A DNA stretch of 64,000 bases, taken from positions 39,182,466 through 39,246,465 of the forward strand of contig JAPXFY010000016.1 of NCBI GenBank assembly GCA_030674185.1. The letters are read 5' to 3'. Below, in pieces: positions 11,998-23,183 of the stretch; positions within the stretch are counted from its first letter, which is position 1; the number at the start of each line of letters is the position of its first letter. The position numbers and the translations under genes are program-made. Below the pieces are notes generated by a model, which ran no database searches, was not told where the DNA came from, and saw nothing but the letters and a program-made list of their open reading frames with translations. The DNA is from Monoplex corrugatus. Lineage: Eukaryota; Mollusca; Gastropoda; Littorinimorpha; Ranellidae.

Positions 11998-13603
11998 CCC
12001 TTCCTTCTCTGGCACACCTCTTACTACTTTTACCCCAGTCTCACAAGAAGAAATTCTCAACACAATCAGATCCATGTCGTTCAAAACCTGCGAACTGGAT
12101 CCTCTTCCAGGTTCTCTCTACTCTGACTGTCTCCCTACTCTCCTCCCATTCATCACTGACATCATCAACACTTCTCTTCAAACTGGAACTGTCCCAGATT
12201 CTTTCAAGTCTGCTATTGTTCACCCTCTCCTCAAGAAATACAATTTAAACCCAAATGAACTGAAAAATTATCAGCCTATCTCTAATCTCTCTTTCTTGTC
12301 AAAACTCATCGAAAAAGTTGTCCTCAGCCAGCTGAACTCTCACCTGTCTGCCAACAATCTCCTCAATCCTTTCCAGTCAGCCTACCGCCAGTGCCATAGC
12401 ACTGAAACTGCCCTGCTACACATTCTCAACAATCTCCTCCTTGCAACTGATACTGGCAAAGTCTTTCTCCTCACACTCCTTGATCTGTCTGCAGCCTTCG
12501 ATACCATTGACCATGGTATTCTCCTTTCTAGACTTCATCATACTTTTGGCATCTCTGACATTGCTCTCTCCTGGTTCACTTCATATCTATCAAACAGAAA
12601 ACAAACTGTTCTCATTAATGGCACTTACTCTCAACCTGCATACCTGACCTGTGGTGTTCCACAAGGATCTGTCCTTGGCCCTGTTCTTTTCACTCTTTAC
12701 ACCTCCCCCCTGTCCACCATCATCAACTCCCATTCTATAAAACACCACTTCTATGCTGATGACACCCAACTTCTAGACAGTGACACACCAGACAATATAC
12801 AGCGCCTCTTGACTCGCACCACTGAGTGTTACTCGGACATTAAGAACTGGATGACATTCAACAAACTTCAGCTTAATGATGACAAGACAGAAGCTATCCT
12901 CATTGGCACCTGTCAGAAACTTTCTCAGCTGCCTCCTCTTTCTCTCCCATTATGTAACACATCAGTCCCAATTTCTGATTCAGCTAAAAACCTTGGTGTC
13001 TGCATTGACTCTACCCTCTCCATGAACAACTTTGTTTCTCAAACTGCCAGATCTTGCTACTATCACCTCCATCGTATAAGCCTGATCAGGAAGTATCTCT
13101 CTGTCGAAACAACTGCAAAACTCGTTCTCTCCTTCATAATGTCTCGCATTGACTATTGCAATTCACTCCTGTCTGGTCTTCCTGCCTCCACCATTCACAT
13201 CCTGCAGCGCATTCAAAACAATGCTGCACGCCTTGTACTAAAAAAGAAAAAAGCTGACCACATATCTCCTCTCCTGGCACAACTTCACTGGCTCCCTGTA
13301 TCAAAGCGCATACAGTACAAACTAGACACCATGTGCTACAAAAGCCTCAATAACGCAGCCCCCGATTACCTGTCAAGCCTACTTGAGATCTATGTTCCCT
13401 CACGTACCCTCCGCTCTGCCTCCGATCCTCTGACTTTTCGCTTTCCACGCACTAAGCTCAATACCTATGGTCCAGGAGCCTTCTCTGTTTCTGGTCCACT
13501 TTCCTGGAACAAACTTCCTCTCTCAGTCCGTCAGCAACCTACTTTTGTCTCCTTCAAGTCCGCTCTCAAAACTCACCTTTTCTCCATCTGCATAAAATCC
13601 TGA
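11998..13603 (+). pseudogene. L2-like LINE reverse transcriptase
   Basis: The domain is open from about 11990 to the stop at 13603. It includes the fingers (FKTCELDPLPGSL), palm (LLDLSAAFDTIDH), GVPQGSVLGP, the catalytic FYADD, LNDDKTEAIL, the thumb (RIDYCNSLLSG, LHWLPV) and the end block FSVSGPLSWNKLPLS. Upstream frameshifts separate it from its endonuclease, hence pseudogene, though the RT itself looks intact. Confidence 0.85.
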
Positions 13604-13730
13604 CCTCACTCAATCCCCTCTGCAGCCTGTCTCCACTCGGAGGGGAATCACATTGTAATATATAATTGTATATAATATGCTCTCTATAATTTTCCATTGC
13701 TTTTATTCTTTCTCCCCATTTATAGCCGTG

Positions 13731-13735
13731 TGCGT

Positions 13736-13789
<54 letters not shown>

Positions 13790-13810
13790 GTGTGTGTGCG
13801 TGCGTGCGTG
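13731..13810. repeat. TG microsatellite in the LINE 3' UTR
   Basis: (TG)n with CG variants lies between the RT stop and the gcgctatataaa tail of the L2-like LINE, so it is part of the element. Confidence 0.9.
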
Positions 13811-14043
13811 TCTGTTTTAGCGCTTAGATTTGATTTTATCAAGATTTTGCGCTATATAAAATATTGTATATTATTATTTAATAATAATAATGATGATAAT
13901 AATAATAATAATGACAAATAGTAGTAGTACTAGTACTAGTAGTAATAATGATAATAGTGATAATGATATGATACTAATAACAAATGTAATGATAATGATA
14001 ACGACGATGATAATGAAAATGATAGAAACAGCAACTACATGTA

Positions 14044-14113
<70 letters not shown>

Positions 14114-14250
14114 CGTTCACTAACACACAAACACACACAAACTGACAGACAGACAGACATACACACACACACACACGCGCGCGCGTGCGTTCACTAACAC
14201 ATAACCACACACAAAGTGACAGACACAGATACAGATACAAACACAGACAC
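14044..14250. repeat. CA microsatellite
   Basis: Pure CA covers about 14050-14112, followed by interrupted CA and gacagaca repeats. It follows AAT/ATG-rich low-complexity sequence (13870-14040). Intronic. Confidence 0.93.
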
Positions 14251-14436
14251 AGACACGTCCAATCCATGCTGCAAACCTGGGTTTCTCTTAAGCTAAAAAG
14301 ATGCTTTTACCACGAACGACTCTCTCCACATGAGTCTTGAATGGCATAGAGGCTGATCTCCCGCCTTGAAGTCTGTCGGCATGGTTCTGCAGGGATGTCA
14401 GTCATCTTCTTGTCTCGTTCGCCGTCACACCTGAGT

Positions 14437-14618
14437 TTAACCTTTTGACTCCCACACCCTGTCCACGAACATCCTGCATTGTCAACCATGCTAGCAAAGC
14501 AAAAACTTAACCCTTTGATTCCCTCATCCTATCCTGAAGAAAGTTGGTGGATAGGGTGAGGGAATCAAGGGTTACATTTTTGCAATTGGTGGATAGGGTG
14601 CAGAAGTCAAAGGGCTAA
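14437..14618. mobile_element. Palindromic TTAA-type MITE
   Basis: The element begins TTAACCTTTTGACTCCC and ends with the complement (gaagtcaaagggctaa). A second, internal inverted pair is formed by ttaaccctttgattccctc and gagggaatcaagggttaca. A single strand could fold into a long hairpin. The same nested palindrome recurs at least five more times in this window. Ends in TTAA followed by CCC recall piggyBac-type target sites; no transposase is present. Confidence 0.75.
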
Positions 14619-14943
14619 TCTCGAGGATGAAACAGGTCGCCTTCTGTAGTGCATCTACAGACCTGTACAGCTTTTCCTTCAGACTTAGTGGTGTCGGCCA
14701 GATTTTTTTCAGCTACCGGTAATTCTCGAGGTCCTGGATGATGTGTTCTACTATCAAGTCAGCTTCTCCACAGGATCATCAGGAGCATGGTTTCAGTCAG
14801 AACTGCTTCTTCATGTGGTGGTTCCGTCTGTGGTGCCCTGTCTGCAGGTGGAGGATAATGACTTGCTCTTGCTGGGACAGCTGGTGGTAACTGTCATGTA
14901 GCTGGGACGCTTTCACCATATACTGGATGAAAGTTTCCCTTGA

Positions 14944-15215
14944 TGTCAGTCTCATCATCATCGTGTGCCCTGCCGCATGGCGTTGGCGATCATGGCCATC
15001 CATACGAATCTATCCTTTGTAGCTGCAAGTACGTCTCCCACCCTCTCTGTCCTCAGCCACCCTGCAAGTCCGTCAATATTTTCTTCCTGGGTCTACCTGG
15101 TGCTCTCTTTCCCTCCAGCTTTCCTATGTGACTAGGTGCTCTAATTTCTCTTGCCTCATAAAGTGTCCTATAAATGTTGCCTGTCTTTTAAGTGTTGCTT
15201 GTCTTTTCCTAATGT
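14944..15215 (-). mobile_element. RTE LINE 3'-end fragment
   Basis: Read on the minus strand, the segment matches the last 250 bases of the RTE at 5640-5890, ending in the shared gatcgccaacgccatgcgg and a GATGATG tail. It is truncated at its 5' side. Unlike the copy at 33.5-35.2 kb, its differences from the 5.7-kb copy show no obvious A-to-G excess. Confidence 0.8.
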
Positions 15216-15221
15216 CAGTCT

Positions 15222-15410
15222 CGCCCCACAAAAGCTTTGTGCATGTGGCATTCAGTACATCCAGCTGAAAATGGATGCCTGACCCCACTTAGGACTGGGG
15301 AAGGTAGAGCACTGAATGAAAGGAGATGGGTACCGCACTTGTAAACGCCGGCTCTGAGAATAGTTGAGGTCTCTACCACTTCATTCCCGTACAACACCAG
15401 CATTACAAGA
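15222..15410. mobile_element. Interspersed SINE-like repeat, family E
   Basis: The body (ctttgtgcatgtggcattcagt, gggaaggtagagcactgaatg) recurs at about 19905-20110 and 55800-56040. No tRNA promoter is clear in this copy. Function is unknown; it is called a repeat from its copies in this window. Confidence 0.6.
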
Positions 15411-15487
15411 CAAAGCTTTTGCCTGGTACAACGTATCAGATCTGGCACAACGTATCAGATCGGAACATTAACAGGAGCCAGACTCAC

Positions 15488-15758
15488 GGGTTTGGTGGAG
15501 CAGGTGAACTCGGCGCAGGGCTGGAAGACGCAAAACTCCTCATCGCTGGCGTCAGGGCAGTCGGCCTTGTGGTCACAGAGCTGGCCGTAGGGCACCCTTC
15601 TGCCAGCACACTGACACTTCCAGGAGACCAGGGGGGCCGTGCAGAACGGTCTGTCAGTATGGTGGCGCTGTATGTGACCAGCCCAACAGTCGCTGCTGAC
15701 GTCACAGGCCAACTCTATATGCGTCAGGTGTTGGTCGGGGCATTCGATCAGAGAATGA
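15488..15758 (-). CDS. Receptor exon 6: LDLa repeats
   Basis: The acceptor is TTTTCTAG and the donor CCC|GTGAGT. The exon encodes a degenerate LDLa-like unit (ECPDQHLTHIELACDVSSDC), a good LDLa repeat ending CPDASDEEFC, and the first third of another (CAEFTCSTKP) completed by the next exon. The acceptor lies in a roughly 124-base segment that is tandemly duplicated upstream on this strand. Confidence 0.82.
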
Positions 15759-15965
15759 CTAGAAAATGAATAAATGAATAAATAAATGAAGTATATAAAA
15801 GTGAGATGTACCGTAACAAAACATGAAAGAAAAACAGGCAACTCGTATGCGTCAGGTGTTGGTCGAGGCATTCGATCAGAGAATGGCTAGAAAATAATTA
15901 AATAGATAAATAAATGAAGTAGGCCTATATAAAAATGAGATGTAACAAAACATGAAAGAAAAACC
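15716..15965. repeat. Tandem duplication of about 124 bases containing a receptor splice acceptor
   Basis: The segment with gcgtcaggtgttggtcg and cattcgatcagagaatg, running to aaacatgaaagaaaaac, is present at 15716-15838 and again at 15841-15965 with a few differences. The first copy spans the acceptor and 5' end of receptor exon 6; the second holds a pseudo-acceptor about 125 bases upstream in transcript order. Confidence 0.85.
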
Positions 15966-15982
15966 TTAAATAAAACAAAATA

Positions 15983-16211
<229 letters not shown>

Positions 16212-16223
16212 AAAAGTACATAC

Positions 16224-16565
16224 GGTATAGATGTTGGGCGTACGGCTTTAGGCCTGGCGAGAGAAGACAGCCGGCCATCCCATCCACCGGAGTTGGACTC
16301 CGATGTGTTGGTGGTGGTCTGCGTAAGGTTCAAATCCCTGGGTTCCACCTCACACAGGTGTGACCTCCGGCCATTTCCCAGGGTCGACATGATGGTGAGG
16401 GGGAGGAAGAAGAGGCCACCTTGACGCGGGTGTCTTTTGGTGAAGAAAGCCCCTGCAGACAGAGGCGTGTCCCCACCCCCGGGTAGGTGTGACGAGAATT
16501 TAGGGAAAACCAGGGTGACGAAGTGAGCTACCTTGCCATCCAACCATCTGTATGACTGTCGGTAC
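16224..16565 (-). CDS. Receptor exon 5: C-type lectin domain, second half
   Basis: The acceptor TGTGTGTGCAG sits at the edge of a CA/TG array. The exon supplies YRWLDG and ends the lectin domain at HLCEVE, which holds the final conserved cysteine. The stretch between these motifs is longer and more proline/glycine-rich than a typical lectin domain. An NLT sequon and a Ser/Thr-rich linker follow. The donor is CC|GTATGT at 16223, only about 15 bases from a 220-base CA array. Confidence 0.78.
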
Positions 16566-16569
16566 CTGC

Positions 16570-16631
16570 ACACACATACACACAGACACACATAGACACA
16601 CACAGACACAGACAGACAGACAGACACACAC

Positions 16632-16692
<61 letters not shown>

Positions 16693-16770
16693 ACACAAAA
16701 TCACACACAAAAGGCAAACACATCCCTCTCCCTTTCCTCTCCCCCCTATACACACACATACAGATTGACC
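16570..16770. repeat. CA microsatellite block
   Basis: CA and gacaga repeats start one base outside the exon 5 acceptor, which itself reads tgtgtgtgcag on the minus strand. Confidence 0.93.
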
Positions 16771-16877
16771 CCACACTGTCTCAGTTAATGGAATCCTTTC
16801 CACTCCTTCGTCTCTGCAATCTGGTGTTCCTCAGGGCTCTGTCCTGGGTCCCATTTTATTTATTCTCTATAGGCTAC

Positions 16878-16880
<3 letters not shown>
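16768..16880 (+). mobile_element. LINE reverse transcriptase fragment
   Basis: About 110 bases encode VSVNGILSTPSSLQS followed by GVPQGSVLGPILFILY, the conserved RT palm block of L2/CR1-type LINEs, then break off into a TG microsatellite. It lies inside the lectin-domain intron. Confidence 0.75.
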
Positions 16881-16923
<43 letters not shown>

Positions 16924-17290
16924 GTGTGTTGTGTGTGTGTGTGTGTGTGTGATTTAGTTGGTTTGTTCGCTAGCCTGTTAATCCAATAAGTAAATAAATG
17001 AATAATAAACAAACAAACAAATAAATAAATAAATAAACAAGTAAATAAATAAAAAAACTAGCTTCAGAAAGTACATACGTATGCAAACACGCGCACGTAC
17101 ACTCATATATACATAGACACAACAAACAAACAAACAAACAAACAACAAACAAACAAACAAACAAGCAAACAAACAAAACAAACAAACATATGAACAGACA
17201 TGAACACACACATAAACACATAAATACACACACAAACAAACACAAAAACACACACGAACCTCCTACTACTACCCTCACCCCCACCTTCAC

Positions 17291-17373
<83 letters not shown>
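16880..17373. repeat. TG, AAAT/AAAC and CA low-complexity block
   Basis: TG repeats (16880-16950) are followed by (AAAT)n and (AAAC)n tetranucleotides (16985-17190) and CA repeats (17290-17373). The last dinucleotide of this block serves as the donor of receptor exon 4. Confidence 0.93.
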
Positions 17374-17377
<4 letters not shown>

Positions 17378-17567
17378 GCGGAAGAGTGGTGGAGACCCTC
17401 CTTAAGCCAATAGAGGTTTCAGCAGTGTGCGGAGCGTCCCATAACAGCTCCGTCACTTCAGTCCACTCCTGCGGGGTGTTGAAAGAGGCCAACTGTGCAC
17501 CCCTCTTCACACACGCCTGCCTGGCTTCCTCCCATGTCGGTAAGCTTGAGTTCGATTCTATTGCATT
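17374..17567 (-). CDS. Receptor exon 4: C-type lectin domain, first half
   Basis: The exon starts after TTTGTTTGCAG. It carries the lectin signature WEEARQACVKRGAQLASF followed by an SIGLRR strand. The donor GT at 17373-17372 is the first dinucleotide of a long (GT)n microsatellite: the last exon bases are AT, which join the first G of the next exon to make methionine in LPHMYRQSYRWLDG. Phase and lectin spacing both support the join. Confidence 0.8.
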
Positions 17568-17599
17568 CTGCAAACAAAGGGGTTTGTTTTGGTGAAATG

Positions 17600-17671
17600 C
17601 ACATGTGCGTTTACACACACAGAGAAGCACGCGTGCACACATACACACATGCACGAACACACGCACGCATA

Positions 17672-17752
<81 letters not shown>

Positions 17753-17963
17753 ATTCGCATGCACGCATGTACACAAAACACGCACGTACGCATGCACACA
17801 CAAACGCAGACACACACGCACACACACATACATAAGCACACACACACATGCACACATACATACATAAGCACACACGTGCACATAGCCTACCTATACATAC
17901 TGTACTAATGGACACACACACACTCACATACATACACACACGCACTTACATACGCATCATACA

Positions 17964-18010
<47 letters not shown>

Positions 18011-18145
18011 ACACGCATACACTCACATACACACACGCACATACATACACATCATACACATACATACACACATGCACATACATACACATCACACACACGC
18101 AAACATCCACCCACCCACCCACCCACACACACACACACACACAGA
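17600..18145. repeat. CA microsatellite block
   Basis: CA runs (17670-17748, 17960-18005, 18115-18142) alternate with ACAT, CACG and CCAC variants. This is intronic and non-coding on both strands. Confidence 0.95.
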
Positions 18146-18195
18146 ACTTGGTGCTCACTTACTAAGGGAAGTCTAACACGCGTCCACCCGCTGAC

Positions 18196-18800
18196 TTGTT
18201 GGTTCTTTTCATAAAGCCGTGGACTCCAGGATCTAATATCTCGAGTTCAATCCCAGCTTGCAGCCTTAAAAACTGGCCTGTTCGCTGCCCATCCTAATAT
18301 TTCCACCATTCTGGTAGTGTCAGCTTAGTGTTTCATAGATCCCTCTTCCATCCTCCCCTCCCCAATTTCAAGACCTTGCCAGTGCATAGTTTTGCTCAGG
18401 CTCAGGGAGTCTGCTAAATAACTGCTGGCAGATTTGCGTAGAGCACATATGGAATTGTCCGAGCACAATGAACCCCTCTTGATTAAATTCCTAATTGGAG
18501 TTATTGGAGTTATTTCAAGAGGGATTCACCGCGCTCGGACAACTCCATATGCGCTTCACCCAAATCTGACAGCAATTATCTGACAGATTTCCTGAGCCAG
18601 CACAAAACCCTTTCCGCTGGCAAGGTCTTGAAACGGGGAAAGGGCAGAAGGAACCTGACCTATCCAAACACTAAGTTACACCACCAGAACGATGGAAACA
18701 TTAAGATGGGCAGCGAGCAGGTCAGTTTTCGGTGTTACGGGCTGGGATTGAACTCAAGATGTCAGATCTTGAATCCATGGTTACTAGCCCACGAACAATT
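18196..18800. mobile_element. SINE family A, two copies head-to-head (about 600-base inverted repeat)
   Basis: The left arm reads rightward from a tRNA-like head (box B-like gagttcaatccca) through caagaccttgccagtgc to ctcttgattaaat. The right arm is its inverse, from caagagggattcaccgc through gcaaggtcttgaaac to gggattgaactc. Each arm is about 290 bases, meeting near 18495. Single copies occur at 35.8, 37.3, 43.5-44.4 and 55.5 kb. Confidence 0.78.
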
Positions 18801-19145
18801 TCCGAACACAGTTCTACCAAAAAAAAGTCATTTAGCAGACGAAAACAATACACTCAAGCCAATGTAATAATATTGCTGTTTTAAGGCAGGTTTCGTGTAT
18901 TCACGACCTTGACAGTTTTCCAGTTTGGACTCAGAAGGAGCCCCTGTGAGGTACTACTTTTTTCAGTAGGTCTGTGTGAGTGAGTGTCTATTCGTCAAGT
19001 GCTAGCTTCCTGGAACAGGACAGTCTCCCTGTGGAAGACGAACGCATCTCAAATATATTCTTGTGTGGACAGTTGAAGCAAGGACCCCGTGACCAGGGAA
19101 GCCCACTAAAGCCATACAAGGATACGCTGAAGGCCAGCCTTCTCG

Positions 19146-19398
19146 GGGCAGGCCCCAGTAGCTCAGGTGGTTGAGCGTCGGATTCACACTACTGGTTGTG
19201 GGTTCGAATCCCGGGGTGGGCTACATGAAAACTGATCTTCTCACTGTCCCATCTTAACATCATCGTCGTTCTGGTGGAGTCAGCATAGGATTAGATAGGT
19301 CCTTCTGTACCCACTTCCCTGGAATGGTTATCCCCGTCGGCCGTATCACCTGTGGTGGGTGCCGACATAAAACTGAACTAAACAAATCAATCAATCAA
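19146..19398 (+). mobile_element. tRNA-derived SINE, family C, with target-site duplication
   Basis: The head gccccagtagctcaggtgg and the box B gggttcgaatcccgg are tRNA-like. The body ends gccgacataaaactgaac and the tail is (AATC)n. The 8-base ccttctcg flanks both sides (19138-19145 and 19399-19406), as expected for a retroposed SINE. The cloverleaf does not pair well enough for a functional tRNA. Confidence 0.85.
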
Positions 19399-19539
19399 CC
19401 TTCTCGACTTCGGCATTAACATTATCAACAGAGTAAGCCAAGACAGCAGTGCACGCAGGGCAAAATCACATTTGAACAGCTACTATTCAATACATGTAGA
19501 AGAGGGATCAGTGGAAGTAGAACCAAAGGCTGCACGATT

Positions 19540-19900
19540 CTTTCCATTGCAGTGGTGTCTGTGAAACATGTGCCTCCAAGCTCAATGTTGTATCGTATTT
19601 GCCAGGCGATAAAGGATTGGTGTGTCTATTGATCAGTTGGAGAGATGGGAGAGACTTCACCCTCCTCCTCCTCATCAACATCACCATCATCATGTAACTG
19701 GCAAGAGGCCTCATTGAGACAGAGGTAGACATTTTGTCTTCGGGAAAATAAAGGATCGGTATGCCTACAAATCAATGGGATTGATGGGAGAGACAACATC
19801 ATCATCATCATCTTCCTCCTCCTCTTCCTCCTCCTCATCATCATGAAAGTGGCATGGGGACTCATTGGTGCAGAGGTAGAAATTTTGTCTTCCAATCTGA
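19540..19900. repeat. Imperfect direct duplication of about 150 bases with TCC/ATC trinucleotides
   Basis: The block ending ttgatgggagagac plus (ATC/TCC)n plus gaggtagacattttgtctt occurs twice, at about 19620-19740 and 19780-19895. It precedes a family E repeat. Non-coding. Confidence 0.7.
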
Positions 19901-19904
19901 CTGC

Positions 19905-20110
19905 ACTGCACTATTTCTAGTCTCGAAAAACAACTTTGTGCCTGTGGCATCCAATCCATCCAGCTGTGACAGGATACCTGACCTTGTTCTGGTATGAAAA
20001 ATGTAAAGCTTCGAGGAAGAAGCAATGGTCGTCATATAATACTGGCCTTGAGAAAAAAAAAGTGGTCTTTATCACCTCACTCCCCTAAGACCTCAGGGTT
20101 GTGGGGCAAC
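19905..20110. mobile_element. SINE-like repeat, family E
   Basis: It shares ctttgtgcctgtggcatcca, the ccagctg block and the ctaccactt-like end with the copies at 15222 and 55800. It ends about 70 bases from the receptor exon 3 donor. Confidence 0.6.
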
Positions 20111-20182
20111 CTTTATCTTACTTTTCCTCTCCTACATGTAAATATAAATGAATTCATCGATAGATAAATGAGGAATAGTCAC

Positions 20183-20729
20183 CTGTCCACCCACAAAAAC
20201 GTAGCAGCCAGTGGATAGGGTGATCAGCCCAGAGCCACACACACCTGTGTAAGGACACTCTTCCTCGTCCTCCCCACCTTCACACTCCTGTTGCAAATTA
20301 CAGGGGAAGAAATTCTGCATGTCCCTCCATTCCTCCACCGAGCAGTTCCAACGACCATCAGGACCACGTTTGAAGAGGGAAGTCTTGGGCAGAAAGGCAA
20401 ATAAGAGCTGGACGGAGACGAGCCAGCTGTACTGCCGTGAGTGCGATCGTCTGACGGCCGAGTACTCCAAGTAGACCATGTCGTCCTCGTAGACACGAGG
20501 TATGGTCACGTCGTCCATGCACGACAGGGTCTGAGCTTTGCTGTTGTTGCCAGAGGTGTGGATCTTGATATAGTCGCCCAAGGAACAGGTGAAGCCTGGG
20601 TCCGGAAGATATTCATTTTTCCCAACTGTGATGATGGTGTTGCGGTCAGGGGGTACCAGCAATCTGACCCACGTCTTTGGCAGCTCGTGACGTACTCCCG
20701 GTTTAGACACTTTTATTCGTCTGATAGAC
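20183..20729 (-). CDS. Receptor exon 3: second CUB-like domain, LDLa repeat, start of C-type lectin domain
   Basis: Acceptor CCCACAG and donor CAG|GTGACT bound 547 bases. The N-terminal two thirds looks like a CUB-type beta sandwich (RLLVPPDRNTIITV, GDYIKIHTSG, MVYLEYSA). It is followed by an LDL-receptor class A repeat with the acidic CEGGEDEEEC calcium-binding end, then CGSGLITLSTGCYVFVGG, the usual opening of a C-type lectin fold. The exon ends in phase 0. Confidence 0.8.
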
Positions 20730-20754
20730 CTGTGGGAAGTACTGAGCGAGAGTT

Positions 20755-21990
20755 AGAGTATGGTGGAATGACTTCACAGCCACAAACATACAAGAATTAA
20801 GATATGGTGGAATGATTTTACAGCCACAAATACTACAGAATCAACATTAATTTTGATGGAATGACCTTATAGTAACAAAATAATACAGATTTAGGATGTA
20901 ATGGAAAGACTTTACAGCCACAATAACACAGAATTAAGATATGATGGAATGACTTCATGGCCACAAATGACACAAAGTTTACATATGATGAAATAGATTC
21001 ACAGCCACAGAAAATACAAAATTAGCGATATGATGTAGTGGATTCACAGCCACAAATATACAAAATTAAGCGATATGATGAAGTGATTTCACAGCCACAA
21101 ATAATACAAAATTAACATTTTGATGGAATGCCTTACAGTCACAAATAATACAGAATTAGAATATGAATGGAATGACTTCACAGTCACAAATAATGCAGAA
21201 TTAACAATTGATGGAATGACTTCACCACTACAAACACAACAGATTATACAATCGATGAATGACTTCACAGCTACAAACAATACAGAATTAACAATTAATG
21301 GAATGACTTCACAGCTACAAAAATACAAGAATTAACATTAATGGAAGTGACTTCACAGCTACAAACAATACAGAATTAACAATTAATGGAATGACTTACA
21401 GCTACAAACAATACAGAATTAAAATTAATGGAATGACTTCACAGCTACAAAAATACAGAATTAACAATTAATGGAATGACTTCACAGCTACAAACAATAC
21501 AGAATTAACAATTAATGGAATGACTTCACAGCTACAAACAATACAGAATTAACAATTAATGGAATGACTTCACAGCTACAAACAATACAGAATTAACAAT
21601 TAATGGAATGACTTCACAGCTACAAACAATACAGAATTAACAATCAAATGGAATGACTTCACAGCTACAAACAATACAGAATTAACAATTAATGGAATGA
21701 CTTCACAGCTACAAACAATACAGAATTAACAATTAATGGAATGACTTCACAGCTACAAACAATACAGAATTAACAATTAATGGAATGACTTCACAGCTAC
21801 AAACAATACAGAATTAACAATTGATGGAATGATGTCACAGTCACAAAACAATACAAACATAATATCTAATGGAATGGCTTCATATTCACAAAAGATCCAG
21901 TATTAAGATATGATGAAATGACTTCATGTACACAAATGATACAGAATTAAGATAAGATGGAATGAACGATGTTCACGAATAATACAGAAC
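20755..21990. repeat. 44-bp tandem array
   Basis: The unit carries ggaatgacttcacagctac and acaatacagaattaac. Units at 21280-21830 are nearly identical, while both ends (20755-21280, 21840-21990) decay, which is typical of an array homogenised in its centre. It begins immediately upstream (minus sense) of the receptor exon 3 acceptor. Confidence 0.93.
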
Positions 21991-22051
21991 GAAGAAGTGA
22001 TGGAATAATTGCAGTTAAATTTCACAGATATCAACTCTACCGTTATAAAAC

Positions 22052-22195
22052 AAAGCTCATTCATTCATTCATTCATTCATTCATTCATTCATTCATTCAT
22101 TCATTCATTCATGCATCCATTCATTCATTCATTTCATTCATTCATTCATTCATTCATTCATTCTTTCATTCATTCACTCATTCATTCGTTCATAA
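22052..22195. repeat. (ATTC)n tetranucleotide repeat
   Basis: About 35 copies of CATT with few interruptions. Confidence 0.97.
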
Positions 22196-22199
22196 TTCA

Positions 22200-22601
22200 T
22201 TAATGTATTCCTTTAGATAAAATCACCTTCAGTTCTTCTTGTTTAAGAGAAAATAATTTTAAAAACGGATTCGCGCGATTGTCATTTAGGAAGACTACAA
22301 AATTTTCGGGTAAAATCTTCTGCATTTGATTTGAAATTGCATCTACATGTATTTCTCCTGATATCCTCTTATTTGGGACTGACTTGATGGCATTTTTTAT
22401 TTCTTGAAGTGTGATTGATGCATTATCCGGAGCTTGGTCCTTGTATACATTTTTCTTTTCTTCTTGATCCCTACAATTTTTAACCGGAAGCAGGAAATCC
22501 TTCTTTATCGCAGAGTCAGCAAACACGTCTGCAAAAGTTTCTGTCTTCTCCAACGAGATTTGCAGAAGCTTATTTTCTAGCTTGACTGGAAATGATGTCA
22601 A
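22200..22601 (-). pseudogene. Probable LINE reverse transcriptase N-terminal fragment
   Basis: The minus strand is open for 133 codons. ITLQEIKNAIKSVPN followed by ISGEIHVDAISNQM has the spacing of the LINE RT finger motif (normally ...AIKSLPNNKSPGPDGI). Clade unclear. It lies in receptor intron 2. Confidence 0.5.
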
Positions 22602-22784
22602 CTCTATGCCATTTTGTCGTTACTTTTAGTTTCTCCCACACCTTTTGCATGTGTTTGTGGTCATTTATTTCAGATGTACGAAATATCGTCTGATGTTGTT
22701 TGTTCACTTGGTCTACGATTCCATCACAGTTTATGTTGGCACACTTTTTTTCGCTCTACGATTTTTAGATGACTGATTAGTTAT

Positions 22785-22789
22785 GTTAT

Positions 22790-22876
<87 letters not shown>

Positions 22877-22889
22877 TGTGTATGTGTGG

Positions 22890-22959
<70 letters not shown>

Positions 22960-22990
22960 TGCGTGAGTATTTGTGTGTGAGTGTTTGTGT
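22785..22990. repeat. TG microsatellite
   Basis: (TG)n of about 190 bases with a few ATG, GGTTTTG and TTG interruptions; intronic. Confidence 0.97.
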
Positions 22991-23183
22991 CCAGACATTA
23001 CAATGTATATAGAGTGCTTAAAAATTCCAGAACCAAAAGACATAAACCATTAAAAATTAAAAGATCATAGAGCAAAATGCTGATCATAGCAAACACCGAC
23101 CTGTAATAGAAGACATAAACCATTTAAAAATCAAAAGAACACAGAACAACATGATGACCACAATAGTCACAACAAGCACTGAC

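Larger units (their letters stand above)
10360..13885 (+). mobile_element. L2-like (CR1/Jockey group) LINE
   Basis: An endonuclease (LCLFNAQSTCADGKAD) and reverse transcriptase (DLSAAFDTIDHGIL, GVPQGSVLGPVLFTLY, FYADDTQLL) are followed by a 3' UTR with TG repeats and the tail gcgctatataaa plus (AAT)n, typical of L2-like LINEs. Frame changes near 10920 and 11990 inactivate it. It lies within the intron between receptor exons 6 and 7, antisense to the gene. The 5' end is uncertain; sequence from about 10040 may belong to it. Confidence 0.85.

Noticed and set aside
19146..19225. Functional tRNA gene
   Set aside because: The head of a SINE with target duplications and an (AATC)n tail; the acceptor and anticodon stems do not pair properly.
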